From Anaerolineaceae bacterium (GTDB lineage: Bacteria > Chloroflexota > Anaerolineae > Anaerolineales > Anaerolineaceae): a stretch of DNA of 7,846 nucleotides. Each line of letters begins with the position of its first letter. The first letter of the stretch is position 1. Under the pieces are notes generated by a model, which made no database searches, was not told the origin of the DNA, and worked only from the letters and a program-made list of their open reading frames with translations. The DNA lies in contig JACZIY010000593.1 in the NCBI GenBank assembly GCA_014860845.1, positions 1 to 7,846 of the forward strand, read 5' to 3'. A program made the position numbers and the translations under genes. Positions 1 through 5,659 of this stretch are shown piece by piece.

Positions 1-842
1 GGGTTATGCAGCAGCCAGGCTAACGCAACTTCTCCAGGCGGATGCCCAATTTCACGGCATAATGCTTCATATTTTTCCAATTTGTCTCGATTTTTAGCAA
101 CATTTTTCTCAAAATTCTCAGACTTACGGCGGCCGATTTCCATTTTTTCCAAAGCACCACCTAACAAACCACCGTCCAATGGGCTCCATGGGATCAACCC
201 CAAACCATAATGACGGCAGGCAGGGATGACTTCCAGTTCCACCATACGATTATTCAGGTTGTAGATGCTCTGCTCACTGACCAATCCCGCCATACCGCGT
301 TTGGAAGCTTCCTGACAGGCTGTGGCAATATCCCACCCTGCAAAATTGCTGGATCCGACATACACCACCTTGCCCTGATGTATCAAACTGCCAAAAGCCT
401 GCCAGGTTTCATCCCAAGGGCATTCGCGGTCAACATGATGCATTTGATAAATATCGATCCAATCTGTTTGCAGACGTTTGAGGCTGCCTTCACAATGTTT
501 GCGGATTTTATATGCGGATAAGCTGCGACCATCGCTGTTTACCTCCGGTAAATTTGCCTTGCGTTTGACCGGGTTGAAGACCTTGGTTGCCAAAACCGTC
601 GCATCCCTGCGACCACCCCCCAAAGCAAACCAGTTTCCAATGATTTCTTCCGTGTGACCATGTTCCACACCCCAGCCATAGACATCAGCCGTATCAAAGA
701 AATTGATGCCCAGTTCCAGGGCACGATCCATAATCTTGAAACTGTCTTCTTCCGAAGTATGCCAACCAAAATTCATCGTTCCCAGACAGATATTGCTCAC
801 CAGCACGCCATGTTTTCCTAAACGTTTATGTTGTATTGCCAT
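1..842 (-). CDS. Aldo/keto reductase, C-terminus outside the window
   Basis: I translated 280 codons from the ATG at 842 to the window edge without a stop. The protein starts MAIQHKRLGKHGVLVSNICL and follows the (beta/alpha)8 aldo/keto reductase plan: LGTMNFG near residues 20-26, the DTADVYG block with catalytic Asp50 and Tyr55, Lys87 in ATKVF, and His135 in IYQMHH. The GSSNF segment (163-167) and IPWSPLDGGLLGG follow, as in NADP(H)-dependent reductases of the YajO/YhdN type. The family reduces aldehydes and ketones in the cytoplasm; the substrate cannot be read from the sequence. Relative to a usual length near 320-340 residues, about 40-60 residues are missing beyond position 1. AAGGAG at 849-854, six bases before the ATG, supports the start. 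It has no operon partner inside the window; the next gene, the RAYT transposase, is divergent. Confidence 0.93.
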   Translation of the reverse strand, partial: MAIQHKRLGKHGVLVSNICLGTMNFGWHTSEEDSFKIMDRALELGINFFDTADVYGWGVEHGHTEEIIGNWFALGGGRRDATVLATKVFNPVKRKANLPEVNSDGRSLSAYKIRKHCEGSLKRLQTDWIDIYQMHHVDRECPWDETWQAFGSLIHQGKVVYVGSSNFAGWDIATACQEASKRGMAGLVSEQSIYNLNNRMVELEVIPACRHYGLGLIPWSPLDGGLLGGALEKMEIGRRKSENFEKNVAKNRDKLEKYEALCREIGHPPGEVALAWLLHN

Positions 843-893
843 GTTAGACTCCTTTTCTCCCTAAATGTAGGCTTTGATGAAATATTGAAATGC

Positions 894-920
894 ATTTTAT
901 TAACAAAAAACTTCTATCAA
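894..920 (-). promoter_or_regulatory. Possible promoter of the aldo/keto reductase gene
   Basis: On the minus strand, TTGATA (915-920) and TAAAAT (894-899) are separated by 15 bases, shorter than the ideal 17. The surrounding 860-945 stretch is very AT-rich, and a second TATAAT lies at 929-934 without a good -35 partner. A promoter in this interval is likely, but the exact hexamers are uncertain. Confidence 0.3.
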
Positions 921-957
921 CAGTAATAATTATAACTATAAACCCACCAGCAATCAT

Positions 958-1037
958 GGTGCGTTATGAACGCACCCTTTTAATTAATTTGGGTTATAAA
1001 TGGCAGAATTTTATGTAGGGTGCATCATGGATGCGTC
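958..1037. repeat. Degraded inverted pair of REP hairpins upstream of the transposase
   Basis: Two hairpins face opposite ways. The left one (958-976) pairs GGTGCGTT with AACGCACC around the loop ATG; the CTAC expected after it is CTTT, so its recognition box is lost. The right one (1015-1037) starts with GTAG, then GGTGCATC, loop ATG, and GATGCGTC, which still pairs if two G-T wobbles are allowed. The 38-base linker is AT-rich and unrelated to the linker of the downstream copies, so only the hairpins are conserved. Together with the three downstream pairs they bracket the RAYT gene, as expected of a REPtron. A T-run (1039-1044) follows the right hairpin. Confidence 0.8.
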
Positions 1038-1118
1038 ATTTTTTAAAATTTCACATAAAATTAATCCATACCTCAATATCGCCGTCTTCGCATAAACGGG
1101 GGTACTTTTTTCTTCACC

Positions 1119-1616
1119 GTGGTTACTTATAACCGTATCCCTCTTTTCAATAACCCTCAATGTCGCAGCATCCTTCATAACGCCTGGGAAAATACGCAAC
1201 AAAAATTTCCATTTAAAACCATCGCCATTTGCCTATTACCCGATCATTTACATTGCATCTGGCAACTCCCCGAGGATGATGCCAATTATTCAATCCGCTG
1301 GAAGGAGATCAAACGCCTTTTCACAAAACAATACCTGATTGAAATTGGACCTGGCGCACAAAGAAACGAATCCCGTCAAAAGAGACAGGAAGCAGCCATC
1401 TGGCAAAGACGATTTTGGGAACATGCTATCCAGGACGATATGGATTTCGAAAGACATTTGGATTACATTCATTACAATCCCATCAAGCATGGTTATGTAG
1501 AAAAAGTTTCTGATTGGCAGTGGTCAAGTTTCCACAAATTTGTCAAAGAGGGTATTTACGATAATGATTGGGTGGGTGGGAATGAAGGCAGAATACAGGG
1601 TATGGATTGGGAATGA
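1119..1616 (+). CDS. REP-associated tyrosine transposase (RAYT, Y1/HUH family), start codon doubtful
   Basis: This is a single-strand DNA transposase/nuclease of the IS200-like Y1 superfamily, in the RAYT branch that acts on REP hairpins. From the GTG at 1119, the HUH motif is His43-Leu44-His45 in LPDHLHCIW. The WQRRFWEHAI block (95-104) and the helix HLDYIHYNPIKHGYV (113-127) carry the catalytic tyrosine, probably Tyr116. The C-terminal WQWSSFHKFV is also typical, so the catalytic core is intact. Conserved family sequence continues upstream of the GTG (PQYRRLRINGGTFFFT, codons 1071-1118). The codon where the family Met would sit, 1068-1070, is ATA, and there is no ATG, GTG or TTG between it and 1119. 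No ribosome site precedes either position. The gene is either translated inefficiently from an unusual start or is silenced by a start-codon mutation. It is flanked by the hairpins that are its likely substrates. Base composition is AT-richer than the polymerase operon. Confidence 0.88.
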   Translation: MVTYNRIPLFNNPQCRSILHNAWENTQQKFPFKTIAICLLPDHLHCIWQLPEDDANYSIRWKEIKRLFTKQYLIEIGPGAQRNESRQKRQEAAIWQRRFWEHAIQDDMDFERHLDYIHYNPIKHGYVEKVSDWQWSSFHKFVKEGIYDNDWVGGNEGRIQGMDWE

Positions 1617-1623
1617 GGATAAT

Positions 1624-1723
1624 GGTGCGTTTTGAACACACCCTACTGATCTACTGATCATCCCCCTAACAGATGGCACTTGCATCACACGCCTCGATTT
1701 GTAGGGTGCATCTGTGATGCACC
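1624..1723. repeat. REP pair 1 of the downstream array
   Basis: The left hairpin (1624-1642) is GGTGCGTT-TTG-AACACACC followed by CTAC (1643-1646), which is GTAG on the minus strand. The right hairpin has GTAG at 1701-1704, then GGTGCATC-TGT-GATGCACC (1705-1723). The two are the same element in opposite orientation, as in a BIME. An 8-base duplication of CTACTGAT (1643-1650 and 1651-1658) lengthens this copy and explains why the step to the next copy is 119 bases rather than 111. The pair starts 8 bases after the transposase stop codon. Confidence 0.88.
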
Positions 1724-1742
1724 AATTTTGATACCAAATAAT

Positions 1743-1834
1743 GGTGCGTTTTGAACGCACCCTACTGATCATCCCCGTAACAGAGGGCACGCGCATCACA
1801 CGCCTCGATTTGTAGGGTGCATCCGTGATGTACC
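1743..1834. repeat. REP pair 2 of the downstream array
   Basis: The left hairpin (1743-1761) is a perfect 8-bp stem, GGTGCGTT-TTG-AACGCACC, followed by CTAC (1762-1765). The right hairpin has GTAG (1812-1815), then GGTGCATC-CGT-GATGTACC (1816-1834) with one G-T wobble. The linker, including GTAACAGAGGGCACGCGCAT, is nearly the same as in copy 3, so the whole unit was amplified, not just the hairpins. A five-base T-run follows the right hairpin. Confidence 0.9.
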
Positions 1835-1853
1835 ATTTTTGATGCAAGATAAT

Positions 1854-1944
1854 GGTGCGTTTTGAACGCACCCTACTGATCATCCCGTAACAGAGGGCAC
1901 GCGCATCACACGATTCGATTTGTAGGGTGCATCTGTGATGCACC
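1854..1944. repeat. REP pair 3 of the downstream array, abutting the polymerase gene
   Basis: The left hairpin (1854-1872) is a perfect stem followed by CTAC (1873-1876). The right hairpin has GTAG (1922-1925) and GGTGCATC-TGT-GATGCACC (1926-1944), then ATTTTT. The hairpin ends 10 bases beyond the polymerase stop codon, so it sits in the convergent space between the transposase and the polymerase operon. Read on the plus strand, stem plus T-run resembles an intrinsic terminator. On the minus strand the hairpin is not followed by a T-run, so there it would act at most as an mRNA 3' stabiliser. Confidence 0.9.
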
Positions 1945-1954
1945 ATTTTTGTGA

Positions 1955-4282
1955 TCAAACCACAACATCCCTACTCAATTCCACCTGGATTGATTTCTTC
2001 TCCCCCGGAGTAAACAACCTCTCCCACTCTTTCTCCTCATCCCGCGGCGGCAACAGAATATGCCGTTTCCCGGCCGGCAGGGCGAAATCGAACGCCAATT
2101 GGATGCCGCCCTGCAACCAGGCGCGCAGATCCGCTTCGGGGATGCCCATCGGGTGAAAGACCGAGGAGGCCGCCCGTACTGCCAGCTCGTAATAACGTGC
2201 CCTATCCACCCGGCGTGGATCAACCGTCTGTGGCATATCCCAGGCCAGCACTTCCCCGCCATACATATACAGCAGGCGCACACGTTGCCCGGGACGAATC
2301 GACTTGCCAATCGCCAACAATTGCTGCCCGGCGCGTGCCCCGGCAGTCTTGACGGTGTACTCCTGCGGTTCCCGCGTCAGGCGTAATGCCACCAGCAAAT
2401 CGGTCAACGGCACCCGCCCCTTACGCAGATCCGCCAGATGCTGGCGCAGGATCGCCAGCGCGCCCGGAAGATAGTCCGGTAGTTCATCCACACTCTCCGC
2501 CTGTGCCAGGTGCTCCAGCAATTGCATCTGCATACTTGCTACCCAGGGAGCGGAATCACGCCGGCGTGCCTCCAGACCGCGCACCTTGAGCGAACCATCC
2601 TGAAAGACACCGAAATAGCGGTTGGGCACCGGTACACGTTCGTTCACACGCGAAGGCAGGAACGCCACCCAGCGGTAGACTCCATCCAGAGAGATCGCCA
2701 GCCCGGTGCGGGTCACGATTTCATCCAGCAAGGGCGAGAAATCCGCCGGCTGGGTGTAGCCTTCCTGCTTCACCCACAGGCCGTCCACGTACATATGCAG
2801 CACATTGAATCCAAAATCCTCGGAAGCTTCTTTAGCGCGCATCAGCGCTTCACGCCCACCGGCGGTGACCGCCTCATGCGATTCAATCCGTCCAAAACGG
2901 GCATTCTTGTAGCCCAGGTAGCCGAAGCAGGTCACCAGCAGCCATTTGTGAGCCGAGGAGCGCTCGGCATCCAGCTTGCGGCGCGGATCCCAGCGCGGCA
3001 GCGAGCCCATGCGGTGTTTCAAGGCCACCCGTTTTTCCAGCAATGGTCCCAAAGTGAGCGGAATCAAGCCCTGCGGCTCAGCGGAAACCTCCAGCAGGCG
3101 TGGTTTAGCCGTCTCGGGTGAGATATTGCTGCGAACCATGATGGCCGGATACATCGAGATGAAATCGATCGCACCCACATCGCGGTGCAGCCCAACGATC
3201 GGCTGGTAAACCAATCCGCCCAGATCGGATTCAATCAGCTCCAGGGCGGTTTTGGGGCGTTCTCCCTGCTGCTTATGCCAGGGCACCAGGATATTATGCT
3301 CCAGCGCTGTCAGCACCTGCATGGTCGAGATTCCAGTACCTGGCGAGGTACGCGCTGCCACCTGCACCGGTTGAGCCGTCACGCGCGCCATCTCGAAAAT
3401 ACCATCCAGCCCAAGGTCACCCCAGAAGGTGGCATTTTTCTGGTCGATATGCCAGCGCCCGAACAGGTGAATCTGCTGGCCGCTGTAGATGATCTGACCA
3501 TAGGAAAAGTAAGAGCGCTCCGAGCGCTGCATGTATTTGCGTCCTGTCTCGCGATTCAACGCCAACTGGAATTGCTGCTTCTCCATCAGGTCGAACAGAT
3601 AGGGCAGCAGCCAGGTATCGCCCCAGCGTGTCAGAATCAGGTCGGGATCCAGGCGCTTGAGGAGTGCCTGCAGGTTGATCAGCAACGGGCGCACCGGCTG
3701 CAGAGAAAAGCGGTAGGACTGCCCGTTCATCTGTGCGCACAATGCCAGCGGGGCCGCGTGTGCAGGATCGCAATCCGGTTCCAGGTGCAGAATACGCAAT
3801 TTTGGTAGTTGCGGGTCCAGATCCCAGCGTTTGTCCAGCACCTCCAGTTCCTGGATCAGGTAAGATTCGTAGAATTTCACCCGGCAGCGGCATAATGGGA
3901 AGGTTGTGTATTTGGCGGCATGCCGCACCGCGATGCTCAGATCGGCATCGTAATAGGTCAGCGTCGGGAATTGATCCAGCAGCTGGCGAAAGAGGCGCTG
4001 CTGATCGCTGAGGGAAGCAACTTCCACCGCCAGCAAGTCCACCATTTCTGGTTGGAAGAGATCACGTTTTTGATCGCGGCTCAGGCGCGGTGAACTGGGA
4101 TGATCCTTCAAGAAGCGCCAGACCTCGCGCAAGCGCACCGCCGGGCCGGCCACATAGAACGTGATCGGGAGGGGTTGATACAGTCGCAGGCGCTCGCCTT
4201 TGTCACTCAGGAGCCAGAGCACCGCCCCGGCGGTTTGGGTATTCTCAAACACGTCCAGCAACCAGCCGTTAACTTCCTGCAT
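1955..4282 (-). CDS. Divergent family-B DNA polymerase with altered active site (PolB2-like)
   Basis: This 775-residue protein has the archaeal-type family-B polymerase layout. Motif A is AIDFISMYPAIM with Asp373. The motif B region is KWLLVTCFGYLGY (446-458), motif C is YVDGLW (498-503), and the RGLEARRRDSAPWV segment (568-581) corresponds to the KxxG/RRD region before the thumb. In motif C the canonical D-T-D is D-G-L: Asp500 remains and the second, metal-binding Asp is Leu502. In motif B the usual N-S-x-Y-G reads V-T-C-F-G. The N-terminal exonuclease-like part is also eroded. The Exo I region reads LHLEPD (165-170), and in the Exo II region the Asp before LPYL is Leu225 and the Asn is Trp220. 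This pattern resembles the PolB2 branch, some members of which I recall as being linked to archaeal DNA-damage tolerance. Whether it polymerises DNA is open. GGAGG lies four bases before the ATG, inside the end of the upstream gene; the genes overlap by 14 bases, which implies translational coupling. Confidence 0.88.
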   Translation of the reverse strand: MQEVNGWLLDVFENTQTAGAVLWLLSDKGERLRLYQPLPITFYVAGPAVRLREVWRFLKDHPSSPRLSRDQKRDLFQPEMVDLLAVEVASLSDQQRLFRQLLDQFPTLTYYDADLSIAVRHAAKYTTFPLCRCRVKFYESYLIQELEVLDKRWDLDPQLPKLRILHLEPDCDPAHAAPLALCAQMNGQSYRFSLQPVRPLLINLQALLKRLDPDLILTRWGDTWLLPYLFDLMEKQQFQLALNRETGRKYMQRSERSYFSYGQIIYSGQQIHLFGRWHIDQKNATFWGDLGLDGIFEMARVTAQPVQVAARTSPGTGISTMQVLTALEHNILVPWHKQQGERPKTALELIESDLGGLVYQPIVGLHRDVGAIDFISMYPAIMVRSNISPETAKPRLLEVSAEPQGLIPLTLGPLLEKRVALKHRMGSLPRWDPRRKLDAERSSAHKWLLVTCFGYLGYKNARFGRIESHEAVTAGGREALMRAKEASEDFGFNVLHMYVDGLWVKQEGYTQPADFSPLLDEIVTRTGLAISLDGVYRWVAFLPSRVNERVPVPNRYFGVFQDGSLKVRGLEARRRDSAPWVASMQMQLLEHLAQAESVDELPDYLPGALAILRQHLADLRKGRVPLTDLLVALRLTREPQEYTVKTAGARAGQQLLAIGKSIRPGQRVRLLYMYGGEVLAWDMPQTVDPRRVDRARYYELAVRAASSVFHPMGIPEADLRAWLQGGIQLAFDFALPAGKRHILLPPRDEEKEWERLFTPGEKKSIQVELSRDVVV

Positions 4283-4550
4283 TCAACCTCCGCTGCAAGA
4301 GCTCGACCTCATCGCGCAAACAACGTACTTCCTTGTGCTCCTCCAGTAGCATGGCCACCAGAAAAGTCTCCATGGGCAACACATGTGTGGCGTAAGCGGC
4401 TGCAGCGATATGCTGACGCGCCATACTGAGCAATTCGTCCAGCGCCAGTTGATCGCTGCGCCGTAAAGCGCGCCGAAAACGGGATAAGGATTGTTCTTCC
4501 TCTAAAAAAACCTGTGTAATCGAGGGTACGGTACGTCCCAAAAAAATCAC
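4269..4550 (-). CDS. Small helical protein between the RecA-like and polymerase genes, function unknown
   Basis: I do not recognise this protein. It has 93 residues, looks all-helical, is rich in Leu, Arg and Glu, and has no signal peptide or membrane segment. Residues 15-45 form a charged helix (VFLEEEQSLSRFRRALRR and onward). A second helix around 57-70 contains LPMETFLVAMLLEEH, and residues 69-88 have heptad-like spacing consistent with a short coiled coil. The GTG at 4550 gives the longest frame, but the sequence AAGGAAGGTGAT covers that GTG and resembles an extended Shine-Dalgarno. A TTG at 4541 (codon 4) is therefore an equally plausible start. It begins 8 bases after the previous gene stops and overlaps the polymerase start by 14 bases, so the three genes should be made together. 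A role as adaptor or subunit for the polymerase is inference from position only. Confidence 0.8.
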   Translation of the reverse strand: MIFLGRTVPSITQVFLEEEQSLSRFRRALRRSDQLALDELLSMARQHIAAAAYATHVLPMETFLVAMLLEEHKEVRCLRDEVELLQRRLNAGS

Positions 4551-4558
4551 CTTCCTTT

Positions 4559-5140
4559 CTATCTTGTCGTGCTGTTATCGCTGGCTGCCAAGAGCGGCAA
4601 TTGCGCAGGTAATGGAACACGATCCTCTGGAGTCAGTTCCGTCTCCAGACGCAGCTCGCCCACCTGTGCCTTCAACATATCGTACAGCACCATGCGCTCA
4701 GCGCAGATGGTGGCCGGTAAACGTGTGCTAACCACAACCGGCGCGATTTTGCTGAGCTGCTGCAAGCGCCAGATCACCTGGCGCAGCAGGCGCTGGCTTT
4801 CCGGCAGGTTGACATTTTCATCGTAGAAAGTTGACAGAAGATCAAACACCAGGGTCGGATAGGGCAAGGGTTGCCATTCCTCCAGCAGCACATCCACCTG
4901 ATAACAGGTGAAGGCGCGTGAAAGCCGGATGCGCTCCAGCACCACGCGCGGGTTGTGGTGTTGACGGCGGATGGCCTGCGCCACCGGGTAGGCGTTGAAG
5001 CGATTGCCGGCGTCCAGCACGCGCAGGTTGCCTTGCAGCGCCAACCAGGCGGAAAGCTCCCACATCCAGTTGGACGCGGCATGTTCGCCCATCACCAGGA
5101 TGATCTGGTTGGGCAGTTGTGAGGGAAATAAGCTCTTCAT
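4559..5140 (-). CDS. RecA-fold protein without a Walker A motif, first gene of the polymerase operon
   Basis: The 193-residue protein has the strand-helix-strand plan of RecA/RadA/KaiC-like ATPases. IILVMGEH (13-20) takes the place of strand 1 and the P-loop, then come a helix and LRVLDAGNRFN (39-49). IRLSRAFTCYQ (71-81) strongly resembles the R-x-F-T-x-x-Q segment of RadA-like proteins. PTLVFDLL (95-102) matches the Walker B strand, and a further strand is VVVSTRLPA. The GxxxxGK[ST] loop is absent: the corresponding stretch reads GEHAASNWMW, so ATP binding in the usual way is unlikely. The protein is shorter than RecA and lacks its extra domains. In this it is reminiscent of ImuA/SulA-type RecA relatives, which act as non-catalytic partners of error-prone polymerases; that link is an analogy. 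The ATG at 5140 has only GGGGG one base upstream as a poor ribosome site, and the predicted leader is about 8-11 bases. Confidence 0.78.
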   Translation of the reverse strand: MKSLFPSQLPNQIILVMGEHAASNWMWELSAWLALQGNLRVLDAGNRFNAYPVAQAIRRQHHNPRVVLERIRLSRAFTCYQVDVLLEEWQPLPYPTLVFDLLSTFYDENVNLPESQRLLRQVIWRLQQLSKIAPVVVSTRLPATICAERMVLYDMLKAQVGELRLETELTPEDRVPLPAQLPLLAASDNSTTR

Positions 5141-5155
5141 ACCCCCATCATATCA

Positions 5156-5185
5156 ATTATAGAAAATATTTTCTATCCCACTTAA
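5156..5185 (-). promoter_or_regulatory. Promoter of the RecA-like/polymerase operon
   Basis: On the minus strand a perfect TATAAT lies at 5156-5161. The best -35 candidate is TTAAGT at 5180-5185, 18 bases upstream and a weak match, so the promoter may need an activator. The predicted start of transcription falls near 5148-5151, about ten bases from the ATG at 5140. An 18-bp palindrome covers the spacer and overlaps the first half of the -10. Confidence 0.65.
5159..5176. promoter_or_regulatory. Perfect 18-bp palindromic operator at the polymerase-operon promoter
   Basis: ATAGAAAATATTTTCTAT equals its own reverse complement over all 18 bases. It lies between -35 and -10 and overlaps the -10 TATAAT by three bases, a classical repressor position. 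Its first 16 bases match ATAGAACATTTGTTCT at 5665-5680, in the LuxR-gene promoter, at 13 positions. This suggests one shared DNA-binding protein. An AT-rich palindrome arising by chance is less likely given this second copy in the same relative place. Confidence 0.65.
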
Positions 5186-5194
5186 GATGATTTT

Positions 5195-5234
5195 TCGTTT
5201 AAATGTGTTTAAGAATCGTTTAAAGATGTTTATT
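5195..5234. repeat. Four helically phased CGTTTA-type direct repeats upstream of the operon promoter
   Basis: On the plus strand CGTTTA (5196-5201), TGTTTA (5206-5211), CGTTTA (5217-5222) and TGTTTA (5227-5232) recur at steps of 10, 11 and 10 bases, so they lie on the same face of the helix. They sit just upstream of the weak -35 at 5180-5185 in the direction of operon transcription. That is where a multimeric activator would bind. The cognate protein cannot be named; the neighbouring LuxR-type regulator is one candidate. Confidence 0.5.
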
Positions 5235-5245
5235 CGTGGAAAGTG

Positions 5246-5653
5246 TCATGCCCAGCTGCTGAAATCCCAGCCTGCCAGCAGCTGCCGGAGGGTAATGCGG
5301 TTGGGCAGGTCCATTTTATGCAGGATATTGTGCACATGGCTGCGCACCGTTTCCGGCGCAATTTGCAAACGCGTGGCAATTTGCTGGGTGCGGTATTGCA
5401 AACAGATCAGCGCTGCCACCTGCTGCTCACGTTCGGTCAATAATTGCCACTTCTCCCAGGTCTCGCGTTCCACCTCCACCAACTCCAATTCGCGCGCCAG
5501 CAGATCGGCTGCCACCTTGCGCGGCGTGGAACCGCGGTAGCGCGCCAACTGCTCCAGCGAAAGCAATAATTCGCCCTCCAGGGCAAAGGAACGCTGTGAC
5601 GCAGGGGTAGTCTCCGGACGAAAGAACTTTTGAAAAGTATGCCAGATGCTCAT
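5246..5653 (-). CDS. LuxR/GerE-type transcriptional regulator, small
   Basis: The protein has 135 residues. Its C-terminal half is a GerE/LuxR DNA-binding domain (about 69-127): WQLLTEREQQVAALICLQ, the TQQIATRLQIAPETVRSHV helix-turn-helix, then a final helix NILHKMDLPNRITLRQLL. There is no receiver or autoinducer domain. The N-terminal half has a short segment (30-60, LSLEQLARYRGSTPRKVAADLL) that looks like a small helical oligomerisation or ribbon-helix-helix-like unit, but this is only an impression. It is likely a cytoplasmic transcription factor; no sensory input is visible. Its ATG at 5653 lies six bases after a TACAAT -10, so the mRNA should be leaderless. It lies 105 bases upstream of the RecA-like gene on the same strand and its promoter carries the same operator-like box, which suggests joint regulation or that it controls that operon. 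Confidence 0.87.
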   Translation of the reverse strand: MSIWHTFQKFFRPETTPASQRSFALEGELLLSLEQLARYRGSTPRKVAADLLARELELVEVERETWEKWQLLTEREQQVAALICLQYRTQQIATRLQIAPETVRSHVHNILHKMDLPNRITLRQLLAGWDFSSWA

Positions 5654-5659
5654 ACTTCT

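Noticed and set aside
210..521. Plus-strand frame of 103 codons
   Set aside because: It lies antisense to the aldo/keto reductase, which has a complete set of catalytic residues on the minus strand.
1119..1616. IS200/IS605 insertion sequence
   Set aside because: The protein fits the RAYT branch, and the flanking hairpins are multiple REP pairs rather than one left end and one right end; no TnpB gene is present.
1620..1950. CRISPR array
   Set aside because: The repeats are inverted hairpin pairs at 111-119-base steps with conserved rather than unique linkers, and no cas genes are present.
1524..1958. A 144-codon minus-strand reading frame with internally repeated protein sequence
   Set aside because: It runs through the three tandem REP units and the end of the transposase; the protein repeats simply mirror the DNA repeats, with no ribosome site or recognisable domain.
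3185..3808. Long plus-strand reading frames opposite the polymerase gene (also 2510-3121)
   Set aside because: They are antisense frames within a GC-rich gene whose minus-strand product has clear polymerase motifs; the antisense proteins resemble nothing.
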